This document shows positions 1 through 7,736 of a stretch of DNA of 40,966 nucleotides, piece by piece (positions within the stretch are counted from its first letter, which is position 1; each line of letters starts with the position of its first letter). The position numbers and the translations under genes are program-made. A model generated the notes under the pieces. The model saw only the letters and a program-made list of their open reading frames with translations. It was not told the DNA's origin and searched no databases. Origin of the DNA: an uncultured Lachnospiraceae bacterium (lineage in GTDB: Bacteria; Bacillota; Clostridia; Lachnospirales; Lachnospiraceae); NCBI GenBank assembly GCA_900317585.1, contig ONHG01000033.1, forward strand, positions 1 to 40,966, written 5' to 3'.

Positions 1-139
1 CCTTGACGTAGCCCGCTACGCCTGCGTTTTTTGACATGCACTCTCGAAACCGCATCCTCGCTCAATGTATCAACAACTTAATTTTCGCTGTACTAGTTTT
101 TGACTAAAAATAAACATAATAGAAGAATAGAGGTAAAAT

Positions 140-997
140 ATGGATTTAATGTCAGGCCTTGACAAATTCGGATTGAATCCTGAAGAGATAAATGACCTGT
201 ACGATGATGAAAAAAAGACGGTCACCGTAAATACTCCGGTGGCAGCTGCTGTTCAGACAGAAGATGAAAGGGATTTTGTATTTGCAAAGAGTGTTACATG
301 TCCAGTGTGCGATGATAACTTTCAAACCTTGACAGTAAAAGCATCTAAGGTGCGTCTTGTTGGTTCTGATGATGATTTCAGACCGGTATATAAGGGGATT
401 GATACAGTAAAGTATGGTGTCACCTCATGCCCGCATTGTGGTTACAGTGCAATGAATGGAGATTTTATACATGTGTCGAATATTCAGATAAGGCTTCTTA
501 AGGAACAGGTTGCCGCTAAGTTTAAGCCCGGCAATAAAAATGCGCCTTTGATATATTCGTATGATGAGGCAATAGACAGATATAAGCTGGCACTTTTTTC
601 GGCAATTGTTAAAAGAGCATCGTACAGCGAAAAGGCATATATTTGCCTTAAGATGTCATGGCTTTATCGTGGCCTTTTGGAAAAGCTTGTGGCTGACGGT
701 GAATCACCGGACAGTGAAGAACTTGTAAATGCACAAAAGTCAGAAAGCTATTATTATGAGCAGGCATTGGATGGAATGACACGGGCTGTTGAGACAGAGC
801 ATTTCCCGATATATGGAATGAACCAGGACACAGTTGATTTGCTCCTGGCCCAGATGAACTTCAGGCTGGAGCACTTGGATGTCGCCTCCAAGCTCATTGC
901 AAGGGTACTTATGTCGAAAAGTGCTTCTAGACACATTAAGGATAAGGCACTTGATTTAAAGAATGAAATTATTAAAAAAATAAGAGATGTGAAATAA
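140..997 (+). CDS. DUF2225 family protein, putative zinc-binding
   Basis: The 285-residue protein matches the uncharacterised DUF2225 family. Two CxxC pairs are visible, C54/C57 (CPVC) and C97/C100 (CPHCGYSA), and probably form one zinc site. The C-terminal half is helical and resembles tetratricopeptide-like packing (regular Ala/Leu/Tyr spacing from about residue 130). There is no signal peptide or membrane segment, so it should be cytoplasmic. The ATG is preceded by GAGGT five bases upstream. It stands alone: the next gene is convergent, and a terminator stem begins inside its last codons. The function of the family is unknown, and nothing nearby suggests a pathway. Confidence 0.8.
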   Translation: MDLMSGLDKFGLNPEEINDLYDDEKKTVTVNTPVAAAVQTEDERDFVFAKSVTCPVCDDNFQTLTVKASKVRLVGSDDDFRPVYKGIDTVKYGVTSCPHCGYSAMNGDFIHVSNIQIRLLKEQVAAKFKPGNKNAPLIYSYDEAIDRYKLALFSAIVKRASYSEKAYICLKMSWLYRGLLEKLVADGESPDSEELVNAQKSESYYYEQALDGMTRAVETEHFPIYGMNQDTVDLLLAQMNFRLEHLDVASKLIARVLMSKSASRHIKDKALDLKNEIIKKIRDVK

Positions 998-1027
998 TTG
1001 TTGTTATTTCACATCTCTTTTTCTTTT
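982..1027. terminator. Bidirectional intrinsic terminator between DUF2225 gene and argG
   Basis: Bases 982-997 pair perfectly with 1004-1019 (16-bp stem, 6-base loop TTGTTG). A T-rich tract follows on the plus strand (1018-1027). On the minus strand the stem is followed by a run of seven T (complement of the A run at 974-980). The stop codon and last five codons of the DUF2225 gene form the 5' arm, so the terminator overlaps coding sequence. It can serve both this gene and the convergent argG. Confidence 0.88.
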
Positions 1028-1041
1028 ATTGGTTGTAACAA

Positions 1042-2268
1042 TTAATTGTTTTTCTTGTTCTCAAGCTCAAGAAGCTTCATTGCACGAACCTTGAGTGGCA
1101 GACCAAATAGTGTGATGAAGCCGTCTGCATCATGGTGATCATATAAATCTCCTGTAGTAAAGCTTGCAAGAGACTCACTGTAGAGTGAATATGGTGAAGT
1201 AGTGCCGGCCTTGATGATATTGCCTTTATATAATTTGAATTTAACTTCTCCGGTTACATATTCCTGTGTTGACTCTACGAAAGCCTGGATTGCTTCACGA
1301 AGTGGTGTGAACCATTTTCCTTCGTATACTACCTGAGCGAGCTTGTTGCCCATTTCTTTCTTGACCTCCATTGTGGCACGGTCAAGGCAGAGCTCCTCGA
1401 GCTGGTCATGTGCCTCCATGAGGATTGTTCCACCCGGAGTCTCATATACACCACGTGATTTCATACCTACCACACGGTTCTCAACGATATCGATGATGCC
1501 GATGCCGTGCTTGCCGCCGAGACGGTTGAGCTCTCTGATGATGTCTGCTACCTTCATCTTTTTGCCGTTGACAGATGTAGGAACACCCTTCTCAAATGTC
1601 ATTGTAACATACTCACCTTCGTCAGGAGCATGCTCAGGTGTGACACTTAATACGAGCAGATGGTCGTAGTTTGGCTCCTGTGAAGGATCCTCAAGCTCAA
1701 GTCCCTCGTGGCTGATGTGCCAGAGGTTACGGTCACGGCTGTAGCTTGAATCTGTGCCGAACGGAAGGTCAATTCCGTGTGCCTTGCAGTACTCAATCTC
1801 AGCCTCACGTGAATCCATTTTCCAGTTGTCCTGACGCCATGGAGCGATTACCTTGATATCAGGAGCGAGCGCCTTGATACCGAGCTCGAAACGGATCTGG
1901 TCATTTCCTTTACCTGTTGCACCGTGGCAGATGGCTACAGCGCCTTCTTTTCTTGCAATCTCTACAAGCTTCTTTGCGATGCCCGGTCTTGCCATTGCTG
2001 TTCCAAGGAGGTATTTGTGCTCATAAACTGCGCCAGCCTGTACACAAGGTACGATATAGTCCTCACTGAACTCATCACAGATATCCTCTATGTAAAGCTT
2101 TGAAGCTCCGGATAATTTAGCTCTCTCATCGAGTCCGTCAAGCTCCTCTCCCTGTCCGCAGTTGATGCAGCAGCAGATTACGTCATAGTCATAAGTCTCT
2201 TTAAGCCATGGAATGATAGCAGTGGTATCAAGTCCGCCTGAATAAGCTAATACAACTTTTTCTTTCAT
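1042..2268 (-). CDS. argG: Argininosuccinate synthase
   Basis: ArgG joins citrulline and aspartate with ATP to make argininosuccinate, the penultimate step of arginine synthesis, in the cytoplasm. The 408-residue length is normal for the family. The N-terminal ATP-pyrophosphatase loop AYSGGLDT lies at residues 8-15, and the family motif [13 protein letters not shown] is near residue 117. The ATG follows AGAGGAC about nine bases upstream. The gene is divergent from argC, and the shared region carries ARG-box-like operators, so arginine repression is likely. argH, which would complete the pathway, is not adjacent. Confidence 0.97.
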   Translation of the reverse strand: MKEKVVLAYSGGLDTTAIIPWLKETYDYDVICCCINCGQGEELDGLDERAKLSGASKLYIEDICDEFSEDYIVPCVQAGAVYEHKYLLGTAMARPGIAKKLVEIARKEGAVAICHGATGKGNDQIRFELGIKALAPDIKVIAPWRQDNWKMDSREAEIEYCKAHGIDLPFGTDSSYSRDRNLWHISHEGLELEDPSQEPNYDHLLVLSVTPEHAPDEGEYVTMTFEKGVPTSVNGKKMKVADIIRELNRLGGKHGIGIIDIVENRVVGMKSRGVYETPGGTILMEAHDQLEELCLDRATMEVKKEMGNKLAQVVYEGKWFTPLREAIQAFVESTQEYVTGEVKFKLYKGNIIKAGTTSPYSLYSESLASFTTGDLYDHHDADGFITLFGLPLKVRAMKLLELENKKNN

Positions 2269-2358
2269 AAGTGCGTGTCCTCTTTTCGTTTATTCTTTTA
2301 TGATGGTAACCATTAACTGCTTTTGTGTCTAAAAGCCTTGAATAATTACTTTAGAATA

Positions 2359-2387
2359 AATATATACCAGTTCTTTACATATTGCAA
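2359..2387 (-). promoter_or_regulatory. Putative argG promoter
   Basis: Reading the minus strand, a -35 element TTGCAA (2387-2382) and a -10 element TATATT (2364-2359) are separated by exactly 17 bases. An ARG-box-like site begins two bases upstream of the -35. The leader to the argG ATG is roughly 85 bases. This is inferred from consensus only. Confidence 0.55.
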
Positions 2388-2388
2388 G

Positions 2389-2443
2389 TGAAAAAATATA
2401 CATTATTCATGCATAAATATACATAATTTTGTATAATTTTTCT
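2389..2443. promoter_or_regulatory. Three phased ARG-box-like operators (ArgR/AhrC)
   Basis: Against the core ARG consensus TGNATWWWWATNCA, 2410-2423 (TGCATAAATATACA) is a perfect match. Bases 2389-2402 (TGAAAAAATATACA) match at 13 of 14 positions. Bases 2430-2443 match at 12 of 14. Their starts are 21 and 20 bases apart, which places them on one helix face as expected for an ArgR hexamer. They lie between the argG -35 and the argC promoter, so both directions could be repressed by arginine. Known consensus plus inference; the third box is weakest. Confidence 0.62.
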
Positions 2444-2444
2444 C

Positions 2445-2473
2445 TTTACGGATTGAAAATACTGTACTATATT
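2445..2473 (+). promoter_or_regulatory. Putative argC operon promoter
   Basis: TTTACG (2445-2450) and TATATT (2468-2473) are spaced by 17 bases. The third ARG-box-like site ends just before the -35. The predicted transcript starts near 2480, about 60 bases before the argC ATG. Consensus-based only; a TATAAT at 2432-2437 is a possible alternative -10 without a good -35. Confidence 0.42.
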
Positions 2474-2542
2474 ATTATGTATGATGCGTCAGAACCATTT
2501 TATATGGTTATGCAGAAATACAATATGAAAAGAGGAAATACT

Positions 2543-3601
2543 ATGATAAAGGCTGGTATTATTGGAGCCACCGGATATGCCGGAGCAGAGCTCGTGAGAA
2601 TTTTGATGAATCATAAAGAGGTGGAGATTGCATGGTATGGCTCACGAAGCTATGTGGATGAGAATTATGCCGATATCTATGGAAATATGTTTCAGATAGT
2701 TGATGCAAAGTGCATGGATGACAATATGGAGGAGCTTGCAGAGTCTGTTGATGTGATTTTTACTGCGACCCCACAGGGCTTTTTGGCAGGCGTACTCACT
2801 GAGGATATATTAAGTAAGGTAAAGATTGTCGATCTGTCAGCGGACTTCCGTATCAAGGATGTAGCCACATATGAGAAATGGTACAAGATTGAGCACAAGT
2901 CGCCGCAGTTTATTGATGAGGCTGTTTATGGCCTGTGTGAGATAAACAGGGACAAGGTCACAAAGGAGACAAGGCTTGTTGCCAATCCGGGCTGCTATAC
3001 CACATGTTCCATACTTACAGCTTATCCGCTTGTGAAGGAGGGACTTATTGATACAGATACACTTATCGTCGATGCAAAGTCGGGCACATCGGGCGCAGGA
3101 CGTGGTGCAAAGACACCTAATCTGTTTTGTGAAGTAAATGAGAGCATGAAGGCATATGGCGTTGCCTCACACAGACATACACCTGAGATAGAGGAACAGC
3201 TTGGATATGCGGCAGGAAAAGAAATCCTTATCAATTTTACTCCGCATCTTGTTCCGATGAACAGAGGAATCCTCGCTACAGAGTATGCGACACTTAAGAA
3301 AAAGCCTGATGGAACACTTCCTACATATGATGAGATTAAGGCAGTTTACGATAAGTATTATGCAAATGAGAAGTTTGTCAGAGTGCTCAAAAAAGGTGTC
3401 TGCCCTGAGACAAAGTGGGTTGAGGGCAGCAACTATGTGGATGTAAACTTTGTGATTGATGAGAGAACCGGCAGAATTATTATGATGGGAGCTCTTGACA
3501 ATCTGGTAAAGGGTGCTGCAGGACAGGCAGTTCAGAATATGAATCTGTTATTTGGCTTCGATGAGGCAGAGGGACTCAATATGGTTCCTATGTTCCCGTA
3601 A
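2543..3601 (+). CDS. argC: N-acetyl-gamma-glutamyl-phosphate reductase
   Basis: ArgC reduces N-acetylglutamyl phosphate to the semialdehyde with NADPH, the third step of arginine synthesis. The N-terminal Rossmann motif GIIGATGYAGAE starts at residue 5, and the catalytic cysteine is C151 in NPGCYTT. The 352-residue length is typical. I chose ATG 2543 because AGAGGAAA lies four bases upstream and the Rossmann strand starts at once; the frame stays open back to a TTG at 2429, but that would add 38 unrelated residues. First gene of the argC-GNAT-argB-argD operon, downstream of ARG-box-like sites. Confidence 0.97.
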   Translation: MIKAGIIGATGYAGAELVRILMNHKEVEIAWYGSRSYVDENYADIYGNMFQIVDAKCMDDNMEELAESVDVIFTATPQGFLAGVLTEDILSKVKIVDLSADFRIKDVATYEKWYKIEHKSPQFIDEAVYGLCEINRDKVTKETRLVANPGCYTTCSILTAYPLVKEGLIDTDTLIVDAKSGTSGAGRGAKTPNLFCEVNESMKAYGVASHRHTPEIEEQLGYAAGKEILINFTPHLVPMNRGILATEYATLKKKPDGTLPTYDEIKAVYDKYYANEKFVRVLKKGVCPETKWVEGSNYVDVNFVIDERTGRIIMMGALDNLVKGAAGQAVQNMNLLFGFDEAEGLNMVPMFP

Positions 3602-3677
3602 TAATAGGAAAGTAATTATCAGAAAGATGCATTATAATGCTGATAGTTATATAAAAATATAAGGATGATTTAATAAA

Positions 3678-4142
3678 ATGAGTAATGAGAATAAATATGA
3701 AATAAGGGTTATGACGATAGATGACTATGACGAGGTGTACAGCCTCTGGCAGACCATCCACGGCTTTGGAATCCGTTCTATTGACGACTCAAGAGAGGGA
3801 GTGCTTAGATTTCTTAAGAGAAATCCGACTACGAGTGTTGTAGCGGTAGAAGATGGAAAGATAGTTGGAGCCATACTCTGCGGACACGATGGCAGAAGAG
3901 GCTGCCTGTATCATGTGTGCGTGGATGAGCATTATAGAAAATGCGGCATCGGAAAGAGCATGGTGGTTGCCTGCATGAGAGCACTTCAGGCAGAGTATAT
4001 CAACAAGGTGTCAATCATAGCCTTCAAAGTGAATGAGCTGGGAAACCACTTCTGGAAGGAAGAGGGATGGACATTCAGAGAAGACTTAAACTACTATGAT
4101 TTCACACTTAACGAAGAAAATATAACAAGATTTAACAAATAA
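3678..4142 (+). CDS. GNAT family N-acetyltransferase within the arginine operon
   Basis: A 154-residue single-domain GNAT protein of the YpeA/RimI-like type. The acetyl-CoA pyrophosphate loop R-x-x-G-x-G is at residues 87-92 (RKCGIG), following a beta4 strand with [10 protein letters not shown]. It lies 76 bases after argC and 11 before argB, so it is almost certainly co-transcribed with them. No argJ or argA is in the window, so this could supply N-acetylglutamate (a short NAGS-like enzyme). That role is inference from position; it could instead acetylate an amine or a protein. AAGGA lies about 12 bases before the ATG. Confidence 0.85.
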   Translation: MSNENKYEIRVMTIDDYDEVYSLWQTIHGFGIRSIDDSREGVLRFLKRNPTTSVVAVEDGKIVGAILCGHDGRRGCLYHVCVDEHYRKCGIGKSMVVACMRALQAEYINKVSIIAFKVNELGNHFWKEEGWTFREDLNYYDFTLNEENITRFNK

Positions 4143-4153
4143 GGAGCAGTACA

Positions 4154-5056
4154 ATGGCAGATAAGAACATGGAACAGGTAATGGAAAAGGCACAGGTGCT
4201 CATTGAGGCACTTCCATATATACAGAGATTTAACAGAAAGATTATCGTTGTAAAGTACGGCGGCTCTGCAATGGTTGACGAACAGCTCAAAAAGCAGGTA
4301 ATCCAGGATGTCACACTTCTCAAGCTGGTTGGCTTCAAGCCTATTATCGTACACGGTGGAGGCAAGGAGATCAGCAAATGGGTAGGAAAGGTCGGTATGG
4401 AGCCTGTATTTGTAAACGGACTCAGAAAGACTGATGCTGATACAATGGAGATTGCCGAGATGGTACTGAATAAAGTAAACAAATCTCTCGTCACACTCGT
4501 TGAGGAGCTCGGTGTGCAGGCTGTCGGAGTGAGCGGCAAGGACGGTGGCCTCTTAAAGGTAAAGAAAAAGTATTCAAACGGAGAGGATATAGGCTTTGTC
4601 GGTGAAATCACTGATGTCAATCCAAAGATACTTTATGACCTGTTAGAGAAGGACTTCCTTCCAATCGTGTGTCCAATCGGTCTTGATGACGAATACAATA
4701 CATACAATATCAATGCAGATGATGCAGCATGTGCTATCGCCAGAGCAGTTTCAGCAGAAAAGCTTGCATTCCTCACGGATATCGAGGGTGTATACAAAGA
4801 CCCTTCAGATAAGAATACACTTATTTCAGAGCTTACAGTCTCAGATGCAAAGAAGCTTATAGGTGATGGCTTTATCGGCGGAGGCATGCTTCCTAAGCTT
4901 AACAACTGCATAGATGCCATCGATAACGGAGTTTCAAGAGTACATATTCTTGATGGACGTATCGCGCACTGCTTACTGCTTGAGATATTCACAAACAGAG
5001 GAATCGGAACAGCTATTCTTGGAGATTCGGAGGAAAAATTTAACAATGAGCAATAA
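4154..5056 (+). CDS. argB: Acetylglutamate kinase
   Basis: ArgB phosphorylates N-acetylglutamate, the second step of arginine synthesis. The amino-acid kinase fold is clear: VVKYGGSAM near residue 31, the glycine-rich VHGGGKEIS near 67, YNINADDAA near 185 and [10 protein letters not shown] near 245. An N-terminal helix ending in ALPYIQRF precedes the kinase core. In characterised family members (for example Thermotoga) that helix goes with hexamers that are inhibited by arginine, so this copy is probably feedback-regulated. The start follows AAGGAG with eight bases spacing. It overlaps argD by 11 bases. Confidence 0.97.
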   Translation: MADKNMEQVMEKAQVLIEALPYIQRFNRKIIVVKYGGSAMVDEQLKKQVIQDVTLLKLVGFKPIIVHGGGKEISKWVGKVGMEPVFVNGLRKTDADTMEIAEMVLNKVNKSLVTLVEELGVQAVGVSGKDGGLLKVKKKYSNGEDIGFVGEITDVNPKILYDLLEKDFLPIVCPIGLDDEYNTYNINADDAACAIARAVSAEKLAFLTDIEGVYKDPSDKNTLISELTVSDAKKLIGDGFIGGGMLPKLNNCIDAIDNGVSRVHILDGRIAHCLLLEIFTNRGIGTAILGDSEEKFNNEQ

Positions 5057-6263
5057 TATGGATAAACAGTCATACATTGATGAGGCAGAAAAGGAACTGC
5101 TTCATACCTACAACAGATTTTCACTTGTACTCGATCACGGCGAGGGAGTACATCTTTATGATACAGACGGCAATGCATATCTGGACTTTGCCGCAGGAAT
5201 AGCTGTATGTGCACTTGGTTACAGCAATGAGCACCACAAGGAGGCATTAAAGGCACAGGTTGATAAGCTTTTACATACATCAAACCTTTACTACAATGCG
5301 CCTGTTATCGAGGCGGCAGATAAGGTGCTTAAGGCAAGCAAAATGGACCGTATTTTCTTTACCAACAGTGGTACAGAGGCTATTGAGGGAGCTATCAAGG
5401 CTGCAAAGAAATATGCCTTTACAAGAGACGGCCATGCAGATCATGAGATAATTGCCATGAACCATTCCTTCCACGGAAGAAGCATCGGAGCGCTTTCTGT
5501 TACAGGCAATGCGCATTATCAGGAGCCGTTTGAGCCTCTTATGCCGGGAGTTAAGTTTGCGGATTTCAATGATTTAGAGAGTGTTAAGGCTCAGGTGACA
5601 GACAAAACCTGCGCCATTATTATGGAAACCATTCAGGGTGAGGGCGGTATTTACCCGGCAAAGAAGGAGTTTATCGAGGGAGTGAGAGCTCTCTGTGATG
5701 AAAAGGATATTCTTCTTATCCTTGACGAGATACAGTGCGGCATGGGCAGAAGTGGCGAGATGTTCGCATGGCAGAACTATGATGTGAAGCCTGATATCAT
5801 GACCTGTGCGAAGGCACTCGGCTGTGGTGTGCCTGTTGGTGCCTTTCTCATGACACAGAGGGTGGCAGACAAATCCCTTGCACCGGGCGATCATGGCACC
5901 ACATACGGCGGCAATCCGTTCGTAGGAGCCGCAGTAAGTGCAGTGTTTGATGAGTTTAAGCGTCTTGACATTGTAAGCCATGTAAAGGAGGTTGCACCCT
6001 ACCTGGAGAAAAAGCTTGATGAGCTTGTTGCAAAATACGACTGCCTCACAGCCAGAAGAGGTATGGGATTCATGCAGGGCGTGGAGTGCAGCCTTCCTGT
6101 AGGAAAGGTCTCAGCAGAGGCTTTAAATCAAGGCCTTATAGTCATTACGGCAGGCAGCAATGTGCTTAGATTTGTGCCTCCTCTTGTTATCGAAAAGAGT
6201 GATGTTGACGAAATGATAGAAAAACTTGAAACAACACTTGTAATACTGTCAAAAAGTCTGTAA
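5046..6263 (+). CDS. argD: Acetylornithine aminotransferase
   Basis: ArgD transfers an amino group from glutamate to N-acetylglutamate semialdehyde using pyridoxal phosphate. The 405-residue class-III aminotransferase shows [13 protein letters not shown] near residue 105, [10 protein letters not shown] near 227, and the PLP lysine K256 in MTCAKALG. I placed the start at ATG 5046, 12 bases after GGAGG and overlapping the end of argB; the frame is open further back inside argB, but those residues do not resemble the family. A second ATG at 5058 is too far from the ribosome site. Last gene of the arg operon here; argF and argH are not adjacent. Confidence 0.95.
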   Translation: MSNNMDKQSYIDEAEKELLHTYNRFSLVLDHGEGVHLYDTDGNAYLDFAAGIAVCALGYSNEHHKEALKAQVDKLLHTSNLYYNAPVIEAADKVLKASKMDRIFFTNSGTEAIEGAIKAAKKYAFTRDGHADHEIIAMNHSFHGRSIGALSVTGNAHYQEPFEPLMPGVKFADFNDLESVKAQVTDKTCAIIMETIQGEGGIYPAKKEFIEGVRALCDEKDILLILDEIQCGMGRSGEMFAWQNYDVKPDIMTCAKALGCGVPVGAFLMTQRVADKSLAPGDHGTTYGGNPFVGAAVSAVFDEFKRLDIVSHVKEVAPYLEKKLDELVAKYDCLTARRGMGFMQGVECSLPVGKVSAEALNQGLIVITAGSNVLRFVPPLVIEKSDVDEMIEKLETTLVILSKSL

Positions 6264-6266
6264 AAT
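6238..6266 (+). promoter_or_regulatory. Weak candidate promoter for the comEA-like gene
   Basis: TTGTAA (6238-6243) and TAAAAT (6261-6266) are 17 bases apart at the very end of argD. It would give a leader of about 60 bases containing the inverted repeat at 6283-6321. Consensus only, so low confidence. Confidence 0.3.
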
Positions 6267-6282
6267 AGAAACGACATCAATT

Positions 6283-6321
6283 CTCCTTTGAGATTATGAA
6301 TACGTAATATTTCATAAGGAG
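6283..6321 (+). promoter_or_regulatory. Inverted repeat that can hide the comEA-like ribosome binding site
   Basis: CTCCTT (6283-6288) is complementary to AAGGAG (6316-6321), which is the ribosome binding site of the gene at 6332. An inner arm ATGAA (6296-6300) pairs with TTCAT (6311-6315), leaving a seven-base bulge. If folded, the Shine-Dalgarno sequence is fully paired. Regulation is an inference. Confidence 0.42.
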
Positions 6322-6331
6322 ACTATTATTA

Positions 6332-7000
6332 ATGAAAAAAAGAATATTAATTAGTGCGTTAATTATGACAATTGCGTTTGGATTTTGCGGCTGTAAAAAG
6401 GATGATGCCACAGTACATTTTGCTTCTGAAACGGAGCAGAAGGCTGTGGTTTCAAGTGATGTAAACGGACAGAAAGAGGTTTCGGATATCGAAAGCGATT
6501 CTGAAAAAAGCAGTTCTGCAAAGGCTGAATCTGCAGATTCTGATTCTACTGAATGGTGTGTCTATATTTGCGGACAGGTCGCAAACCCAGGAGTGTACAG
6601 AATAAAACCCGGTTCAAGAATATGCGATCTGGTTGATATGGCGGGTGGTATGCTTGAGGATGCAGACAGAAATTTCTGGAATCTTGCTGAGGAGCTTTAC
6701 GATGGCGAGATGTTATATTTCCCAACGACAGAGGAGCTGAAGTCTGATCTGCTTCCGGAGAATGGTCGCCCGGCGGCAGATGACGCGGATACCAAAGCTT
6801 CTGATGGCAGGATAAATATAAATTCTGCTTCCGTTGAGGAGCTTACAACACTTTCAGGTATAGGTGAGAGCAAAGCAAAAAGCATTGTTGACTATCGCAC
6901 CGAGAATGGTGATTTTTCTGCTATTGAGGATATTACCAATGTTTCAGGTATCGGGGAAGCGATGTTTAATAAAATAAAAGATGATATAACAGTAAATTAG
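6332..7000 (+). CDS. comEA: ComEA-like DNA-binding lipoprotein (SLBB + helix-hairpin-helix)
   Basis: ComEA binds double-stranded DNA outside the cell during transformation and hands it to ComEC. Residues 1-21 form a lipoprotein signal with lipobox FCGC (lipidated C21). A low-complexity Ser/Asp/Glu linker follows, then an SLBB domain at about 74-125 (VYICGQVANPGVY) and two helix-hairpin-helix motifs at about 160-222 (LSGIGESKAKSI and VSGIGEAMFNKI). Classic ComEA has a membrane anchor rather than a lipid, so this is a variant. comEC lies three genes downstream. The start follows AAGGAG ten bases upstream. A role in DNA uptake is known for the family, not shown for this strain. Confidence 0.88.
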   Translation: MKKRILISALIMTIAFGFCGCKKDDATVHFASETEQKAVVSSDVNGQKEVSDIESDSEKSSSAKAESADSDSTEWCVYICGQVANPGVYRIKPGSRICDLVDMAGGMLEDADRNFWNLAEELYDGEMLYFPTTEELKSDLLPENGRPAADDADTKASDGRININSASVEELTTLSGIGESKAKSIVDYRTENGDFSAIEDITNVSGIGEAMFNKIKDDITVN

Positions 7001-7010
7001 GAGTATATAA

Positions 7011-7703
7011 ATGGCAAAAAAAGTGCTGGTCGTTGACGACGAAAAGTTAATTGTAAAAGGAATACGCTTCAGCCTGCTGCAGGACGATATGGAGGTGGAT
7101 TGTGCATACGATGGTGAGGAGGCATTGAATCTGGCCAAATCCAATGCTTATGACATGATTCTTCTGGATGTAATGCTTCCGAAGATGGATGGGTTTGAGG
7201 TGTGTCAGGCAATAAGAGAGTTCTCGGAGGTGCCTATAATAATGCTCACGGCAAAGGGCGATGATATGGATAAGATTCTGGGACTTGAGTACGGAGCAGA
7301 CGACTATATCACTAAGCCTTTTAATATACTTGAGGTAAAGGCAAGAATCAAGGCAATAATGCGTCGTACTTCACCGGCAAAGGTAGTAAAAGAGCAGACC
7401 TCTGTGATTGAAAAGGGCGATATAAAGCTTGATTGTGACAGCAGACGCCTGTTCATAAACGATGAGGAAATAAATCTGACAGCCAGAGAGTTTGAGCTGC
7501 TGGAGATTCTTGTCAAGAATGAGAATAAAGTGTATAGCAGAGAGAGTCTTCTCAATCTCGTATGGGGCAAGGATTACCCTGGTGATGTGAGGACTGTTGA
7601 TGTGCATGTCAGACGTCTTCGCGAAAAGATTGAGACAAACCCGAGTGAGCCAAAGTATGTGCATACCAAATGGGGTGTGGGTTATTACTACAACCAGAAG
7701 TAA
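7011..7703 (+). CDS. OmpR/PhoB-family response regulator
   Basis: 230 residues: receiver domain at 1-120 with acidic pocket D9/D10, phosphorylation site D53 (LLDVMLPKMDG), T80 and K102 (TKPF), then a winged-helix DNA-binding domain at about 132-230 with LTAREFELLEILV and a recognition helix around VRTVDVHVRRLREKI. All key residues are intact. It starts ten bases after the comEA-like gene and is followed 33 bases later by its presumed partner kinase. The signal and target genes are not evident; co-transcription with competence and GerMN genes suggests an envelope or late-growth signal, which is inference. Confidence 0.94.
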   Translation: MAKKVLVVDDEKLIVKGIRFSLLQDDMEVDCAYDGEEALNLAKSNAYDMILLDVMLPKMDGFEVCQAIREFSEVPIIMLTAKGDDMDKILGLEYGADDYITKPFNILEVKARIKAIMRRTSPAKVVKEQTSVIEKGDIKLDCDSRRLFINDEEINLTAREFELLEILVKNENKVYSRESLLNLVWGKDYPGDVRTVDVHVRRLREKIETNPSEPKYVHTKWGVGYYYNQK

Positions 7704-7736
7704 TATTTTACAGTTTTTTTACAGAAAGGTTCTCGG

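Noticed and set aside
2429-2542. Extended N terminus for argC starting at TTG 2429
   Set aside because: It would run through the promoter and ARG-box region, and the extra 38 residues do not resemble ArgC; ATG 2543 has a good ribosome site.
4914-5045. Extended N terminus for argD inside argB
   Set aside because: It reads the argB sequence in another frame; ATG 5046 has GGAGG upstream and matches family length.
4633-5283. Minus-strand frame of 216 codons across the argB-argD junction
   Set aside because: No family similarity and opposed to two well-supported genes that overlap each other.
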